DNA from: Vitellaria paradoxa
Lineage: Eukaryota > Streptophyta > Magnoliopsida > Ericales > Sapotaceae
Assembly (NCBI GenBank): GCA_019916065.1
Contig: CM034239.1
Span: forward strand, 41,742,663-41,806,662
DNA length: 64,000 bases
Direction of reading: 5' to 3'
Shown: positions 58,799 to 64,000 of the stretch, in pieces
How the letters are laid out: every line of letters starts with the position of its first letter
How positions within the stretch are numbered: position 1 is the stretch's first letter
Position numbers and translations under genes: made by a program
Notes under the pieces: model-generated
Databases searched by the model: none
Told to the model about the DNA's origin: nothing
Seen by the model: only the letters and a program-made list of their open reading frames with translations

Positions 58799-59692
58799 AC
58801 ATTGTAGAAAACAAAATACAACCAAAGTGTTTGCTCGAGAATTGCCAATCAAAAACTATACAGACACTAACAAGATTGAAAATTCAGGCTAAATCTTTTT
58901 AAGATTAATTTGATAACTAATAAAATATTAACAAATTTAGTCTCAACCAATGACTGACTCAAGATTTTATAGCATTGGGTTAAGCAACCAAATATCTACG
59001 TTACGGTGAGAGAGAGATGCAGAAAAGTAAAGTTAAAAAGTTGAGAAAATAGTCAGACACATATTGAATGAAAAATGATAAAACTTGTAATTTAGTTGGG
59101 GTAATAAAACAAAATGTTTAGGACATATATTCATAAGGGCAAATTTAACCAAAAAAATAAAAATTACATTTCAAAAAATATACTACTCTTAGTAAAAATT
59201 TTGAAATGAGTGGGGTCAATGAAACTACCTTTGCCAATAAGTGAGTCCGCCGCAGGTCCCGACCCGAGACAACTGCTAACCTAATACTTTCTCCTTTTCA
59301 ATCATTTTAATCAATAATTTTTCCGTCTCCATCATTCTCTTGTGCACTTGTACTGTTGCGAATGATAGGGCGTTCATACATTAGGCTGAATCGAGTCCAG
59401 TTGGATGGTTTTTGTTCCAATCATAGGGAGAAAAGTTTTTGGTCACCGCCAAATGCCGACATTAAATACTCTTTGGCCATAGTCGCCAATGGCTAGATGG
59501 CTCAGCTAATTGTGAGCAGATGAATCGGCTGATGTTGACCAATCAATGGCTACCGATGCTTGGCTACTGGAATTGGCAAACGCCAAAAGCGCCGGGGAAA
59601 AAAAATAAGAAAAAAAAATCGGCTCCCCTCTCGTCTGGATTCGGAAGAGTTCACATAGTATTACAACATACAATTTGAACAGTTAATTTTAA
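58799..59692. other. Intergenic DNA, no gene recognised
   Basis: 59360-59600 is G/C-richer, with repeated ggctaccgatgcttggctac-like words and gccgac/ggccat motifs. I could not assign it. Confidence 0.4.
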
Positions 59693-60050
59693 GGCTGTGT
59701 TTGGTATAGTAAAAAATAAAATAAATTGAGGTAAAATATTATTTGGGATTAATTTTAGCACAATTTTTTGCATAGTAGCAAACTATAGGAACGATTTTTT
59801 AAATCTGTTCTCACTAATTCAAAAAATTCACATAAAATAGCGACAATGATACTCGTTCGAAAGTTTTCGACACGAAAAATATGATTGTTAAAAAAAATTA
59901 AGCATTCAGTTAACTTCCTTCCAAATTTTTTATTTTTTTAGCAAAATATTGAAATTTTTTAAAATTAGTAATAGCGGAAATTTCAGTGATTTAGAGGTTG
60001 TTGGAGATTTATAGTAATTTATTTTGTTTGTTGGAGGTCCAAACGCAGCC
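59693..60050. repeat. Intact family C Tourist-like MITE
   Basis: A 358-bp unit with TIRs ggctgtgtttgg and ccaaacgcagcc, flanked by TTAA/TTA on both sides (59689-59692, 60051-60054). It is the reference for the copy split by Cassandra at 19999-21114. Confidence 0.85.
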
Positions 60051-60054
60051 TTAA

Positions 60055-60905
60055 TGGTCTAAATACATTCACACTTTAAAATAAAGTAAATTTATCTAAA
60101 CCGTTGGATTAAATTCCAACAGCTCACAATCAATATCACAGATTGACATAATAAAAATTATGTCAGTCTCCGCCTTTATCGACTTACTAATTTTTAAATC
60201 TAGTACTAAATCGAATTTATAAGATAAGATAATATGATTAAAAAAAAAAAGAAAAAGGAAAAGAAAAGATAAAGAGTTAATTGAGGATCAATTGTAACGC
60301 ATGAAGACAATAAGAACCAGTACTCCAGATCTTGGGGTTGCATCGAGAGATTGCGTACACATTAATGGAAAAAAAAAAAAAAGAAAAGAAAAAATCCTTA
60401 ATTCTCCGCATGTAAATCTAGCTCCATCATGCATTTCACCTGGTCTGGTTTGAGATTATTCTAATTTTGCTTTATGGGACTCTAGATATATAGGTCGATG
60501 GTCACAATAAGTATTGCACATAATTCTTTCTTTCCCCAAACTCTTTCACACCTACAATTTTACTCAAAATTCTTGTTTAATGCTTCGCATGGCATGCATT
60601 CTTTCCAAGTTTTACAGAACAGGTCGCCGTGATCCTCCATTTTGTTGTATTCTTCTTGGAAAAGGTTATTTTATCTAAATACGGGACAAAAATTTTTTTT
60701 ATCAGAACAATATTGTGATTATAATTTTATTAATAATTTATCTTTATGAATATTTTATTTTAAAAATGATAAATACGCATATTTATGTCATTCTTAATAA
60801 AAAAAATTTAATTGTATAAATTTAGAAGTAGAATATATATTTAGGGGCGGATTCAGAATTTATAATCAGTAGGAGCAAAATTATACTTTTAAGATAAATA
60901 AGAAT
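60055..60905. other. Intergenic DNA, no gene recognised
   Basis: A/T-rich with A runs near 60241 and 60369. Short frames only. Confidence 0.5.
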
Positions 60906-61218
60906 TGCTCCTACATCGAGAGTTGGATGTGTGTGTGTTGAATATAAGCTTTAATCTGCAGATCAACTTTTTGAGTTGGTTTGTGTACTCTGGTGTTAAA
61001 ATCATACAAAAGAAAACCAATAATTTCCAGTATTAGGCCTCACTACCTCCCATGGGTTGCTCTTCAGTTCAAGCCTATCCCAAGAGATGTTCGGTGGACT
61101 CTTTGAGGGCTTGCTCCCACATCGGTAGTTGGGTGTGTGTGTGTGTTGAATATAAGTCTTAGTCTGCAGATTGACTTTTTGAGTTAATTTATAAACTCTG
61201 GTGTTAAAATTAAAAAAA
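60906..61218. repeat. Pair of direct repeats of about 105 bp, TRIM-like
   Basis: Copy 1 is about 60906-61003 and copy 2 about 61110-61215. Each runs from ttgctcc(t/c)acatcg through a TG run, ttgaatataag, tctgcagat and ctctggtgttaaaat. The ctcccacatcgg start is common in plant LTRs, and about 100 bp separates the copies. It could be an LTR pair of a miniature element or a segmental duplication. Confidence 0.55.
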
Positions 61219-61409
61219 AAAAGACAAATAAGAATAGAAGTAAAAATAAAATGAGAGCAAAACATAGAAAAAAAACATAATTTATAAGAAAAATAACAAA
61301 AATAATATAATTTTAATATAATTTTCTAAGTCAGCAAAGTAACTGTTCTTATTGAATCCTTCTTGGATTCGCTCCCATATATGCTATTTCACTCCTCTCA
61401 TCAAGATAG

Positions 61410-61519
61410 TCAAAAGTTTTTATTATTTTTTATTTTAATCTCGTATTTGATTGGTCATATTAATTCTTCCTGGTCAAAATTTTTTATTTTAATCTCGTAT
61501 TTGATTGCTCATATTAATT
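61410..61519. repeat. Two-copy tandem repeat, about 55 bp
   Basis: Two successive units, each with ttttattttaatctcgtat followed by ttgattg(g/c)tcatatt and aattct. The second is shorter by a few T/A bases. Confidence 0.8.
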
Positions 61520-62460
61520 CTGCCAATTTCATTTCATATTCGGTGATCAAACAAGATTAGAGAAGAAGTTCTCGTGGCGAGCCCAAAGAGTAATTTCTTC
61601 CGGCTGGTGCCAACTGGCTCCTGCCGTTGGATCATTAAGTGATCATTTGCTTGTACTTCTTGTTGTCGTGGCAATGAGGCGGCTTAGTTGGTTGATCATC
61701 TCAAAACACATGTTTAAGAGAAAAACAAGGGACTCCCATCCAACCTTATGCTTCCAATATTCCCACTTCCAATGATACTTCCAACTATATATATATATAT
61801 ATATCTTTGAACTCTAATATATGGAGCTTTAAGTGGTATATATATATACATACACACAGCTTATGTACATATTAAAATTTTAAATTATAAAATACGTTTA
61901 ATTTAGGAAAAAAATATTAACTTCACTTCACTTTTAGTTTTTTATCACATCTTCTCTCGGATATTATTTTTCAATATGAATAAAGTATATTTAATGATTT
62001 TTGTTTGAACTAATTAAATCACGTTATTGACCGGTTTTTGTGCGGCTCGTATTTACATGCTCTTTGGTTGCCTTTTCAGAAAGGATCATCTAGATCAGAA
62101 GCACGGTTCTTCTTCTTCCCAGAGTTATTCTACCAGACATCAGTCAACTCAAATCTAAAAAGTCTTTGAAATCTGAATGGTTTCACGTTGACTTTGATGG
62201 TCAAAGTTTTTTTTTGGGGGGGGGGGTAAGGATTGATGGTCAAAGATGTTAAAATTACAAGTAAATTTTGGATGGTACAAGGAGATTCGGGTCCTATACT
62301 GAAAATTCACTGTGTTCACCCGAGTCATTAGATTAAGTGTAAGATTCACATTGTAATATGGTCCACACTTGATCTAATGGCTCAATTGAATATTACAGGT
62401 CCTAAAATAAGTTTCCACTACAACACCCAATCGGAATAGGCAAGAAAGTAATATGTAATT
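61520..62460. other. Intergenic DNA, no gene recognised
   Basis: (TA)n at about 61785-61804 and a T-G run near 62206-62227. No gene-like frame. Confidence 0.5.
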
Positions 62461-62477
62461 AAGAACCCGCCAAGTAA

Positions 62478-62739
62478 CCCCTTGGGGGTAGTCGAGTTAA
62501 TTCGGGTAACGTGCCGTAGAGTTTGGAATCATGTAATCCTAAGTTTGACTCCTCTTCGACAGGAGGGGCGGTCGTCCCTTTATTATAGAGACTGTCTAAT
62601 AGTTTTTTTAGCTGAACCGGTCCGTCAGAACTTACTTAGGTTGGTTTACTCTCTGAAGTTCTTGGCCGACTAAGGTCACAGAGCAATTTTCACCCAGTAC
62701 TCACCCATAAGATACAGGCTGCGGGATTCCTCGTACTAG
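62478..62739 (+). mobile_element. tRNA-derived SINE, copy 2
   Basis: The A box is tagtcgagtta (from 62489) and the B box agtttgactcc (62542-62552). The body (cttaggttggtttactc, taaggtcacaga) matches the 37054 copy. The target duplications are aagaacccgccaagtaa (62461-62477) and aagaacccgctaagtaa (62740-62756), 16 of 17 identical. Length 262 bp. Confidence 0.85.
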
Positions 62740-62837
62740 AAGAACCCGCTAAGTAATTTAGCTGAAAGAACCAGAATTTGAGAATAATTTTTGCATATCT
62801 TTCATTAACTGAGAACCGTAATTATATACAAAGATGC

Positions 62838-62895
62838 AGCTCTATAATTAGGTAACTAAATCTCCTAGCTCTATAATTAGGTAACTAAATCTCCT
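62838..62895. repeat. Perfect 29-bp tandem duplication
   Basis: Two identical head-to-tail units of 29 bp beginning agctctataattagg, at 62838 and 62867. No substitutions between them, so it is recent. Confidence 0.9.
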
Positions 62896-63943
62896 AGTCT
62901 TAAGTCGTAAGAATAAATCTTTCCTAACTGAAAGTATACATCCCAAAGATAGAAGATATACAAAAGATATACACGGTAAATTAATTTCTAATTTCCAGCT
63001 AATCCTAACATCTGCAGTTCAAGATTTTCTTAGGATTAACTGTAAATTGGGATCAAGGTCTTGAGTTCAACTTTGATTAACTCTCATCCTATCTTAACTG
63101 ATGCTTGGGTCTTATAGATGGGTTCAACACTTTGTCTACGCAATAAACTTCAATTCAGACAGTAGTTTTGGCTCTCCAACAAAAAAATAAATAAAATATA
63201 ACTAGTAATCAGTAACTCCAACAAACATTCTAAGACCCTAAACTAGTTAATAATTAAGCATGATTTTTCCAAACGTAGTTTCGTTTCCAAGACGCCAAAC
63301 AGTGTATTTTCTACTCTGTTCGGTCTCTTATCAATGACTCCAGGGTCGATTATTCAACCTGACCTCAACTTGATGGAAGAATATTAGTTGTCAAAATACA
63401 ATTAACGCGCATTAATTACTCATTCCATGCACTTACCGAATGGGTGCAATGGTCGTGTCAGGCCACCTAAAGAAGAAAATTAAGCCGCGTTTAGACTCTT
63501 TTTTATGTGTGTGTATATATATATATATATATAATTATCTGAACTGATCATATATACATATATATATATATATAGAAACTTCAAGGTAGTGTGTGTCCAT
63601 ATGAGCACACGTGTTTTGAGAATTGCAGGCTTGCCTTTTCGGCTAGCTTGTCGTCAATTGAGATATATATATAATATATATATGCACAATACATAGAATA
63701 TATCAATAATTGAAGTAATTAAGTTTTAGCTAGGTTTGAACAAATTTAGGTTGACAAAAAGCCTTTACAATACCTTTGAATTGGCTGGGCAGTGTGTGAA
63801 TATGACTTGGTCAATATATATGTAAAATGATCACACAAGCGACTAAAGTGAAGCTTAGAATTTTGTTTGAAACCATAATTTTTGTTTTGAATAACATGGC
63901 TACGTCATACTTACTAAAATGTTTTTTTATTGCAACGTGCCAT

Positions 63944-63946
<3 letters not shown>
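62896..63946. other. Intergenic DNA, no gene recognised
   Basis: Several short TA microsatellites (63510-63532, 63555-63575, 63664-63682). No gene-like frame. Confidence 0.5.

Positions 63947-63984
<38 letters not shown>
63947..63984. repeat. (AT)n microsatellite, 19 units
   Basis: Uninterrupted AT run at the window's right edge, the longest dinucleotide repeat here. Confidence 0.95.
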
Positions 63985-63986
<2 letters not shown>

Positions 63987-64000
63987 TTTCAATACAAGTT

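Noticed and set aside
60906..61218. CRISPR-like direct repeats
   Set aside because: Only two long, diverged copies in a plant nuclear context; no array structure.
61363..61560. 65-codon plus-strand frame
   Set aside because: Created by a two-copy tandem repeat; not protein-like beyond that repetition.

Overview
The window is plant nuclear DNA, most likely a eudicot. It has spliced genes with GT-AG introns, A/T-rich intergenic DNA, and plant-specific elements: a Cassandra 5S-bearing TRIM, a copia element, a LINE, Au-like and tRNA-derived SINEs, Tourist-like MITEs and a hAT element. I could not fix the species. There are no CRISPR arrays, operons, bacterial signals or complete tRNA/rRNA genes.

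Layout. 1-9.8 kb is repeats: an inverted-repeat element (964-2470) and a long-TIR Mutator-like element (3894-9835) that hosts a broken copia retrotransposon (4403-9094). 10.1-14.3 kb holds a six-exon QWRF-motif gene (+). A LINE remnant (-) lies at 14.7-15.7 kb. 17.5-19.4 kb holds a two-exon SYP12-type syntaxin (+) whose intron carries an antisense ammonium-transporter fragment. At 20-21.1 kb a Cassandra element sits inside a MITE. A lone first exon of a small mitochondrial protein starts at 21845, followed by a gypsy remnant (-). 25.4-27.6 kb holds a membrane-anchored coiled-coil gene (-). Two paralogous formiminotransferase-like genes (+) at 31.0-32.7 and 43.1-45.0 kb flank about 10 kb of MITEs, a SINE and a 1.67-kb inverted repeat. 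46.6-51.2 kb holds a four-exon GT14 glucuronosyltransferase gene (-) with a hAT insertion in intron 1. From 52 kb to the end I see no convincing complete gene: one possible unrecognised exon near 55.2 kb, SINEs, a solo LTR candidate, a minisatellite and microsatellites.

The genes do not form one pathway. They look like an ordinary gene-sparse plant region: vesicle fusion (syntaxin), microtubules (QWRF), cell-wall proteoglycan glycosylation (GT14) and folate-linked one-carbon metabolism (formiminotransferase-like). Exon borders were set by hand from splice signals, reading-frame continuity and family resemblance. No search or alignment program was run. I found no clear new biological system; the most distinctive items are the nested and retroposed elements with readable target duplications, the long hairpin-forming inverted repeats, and the captured or orphaned gene pieces.
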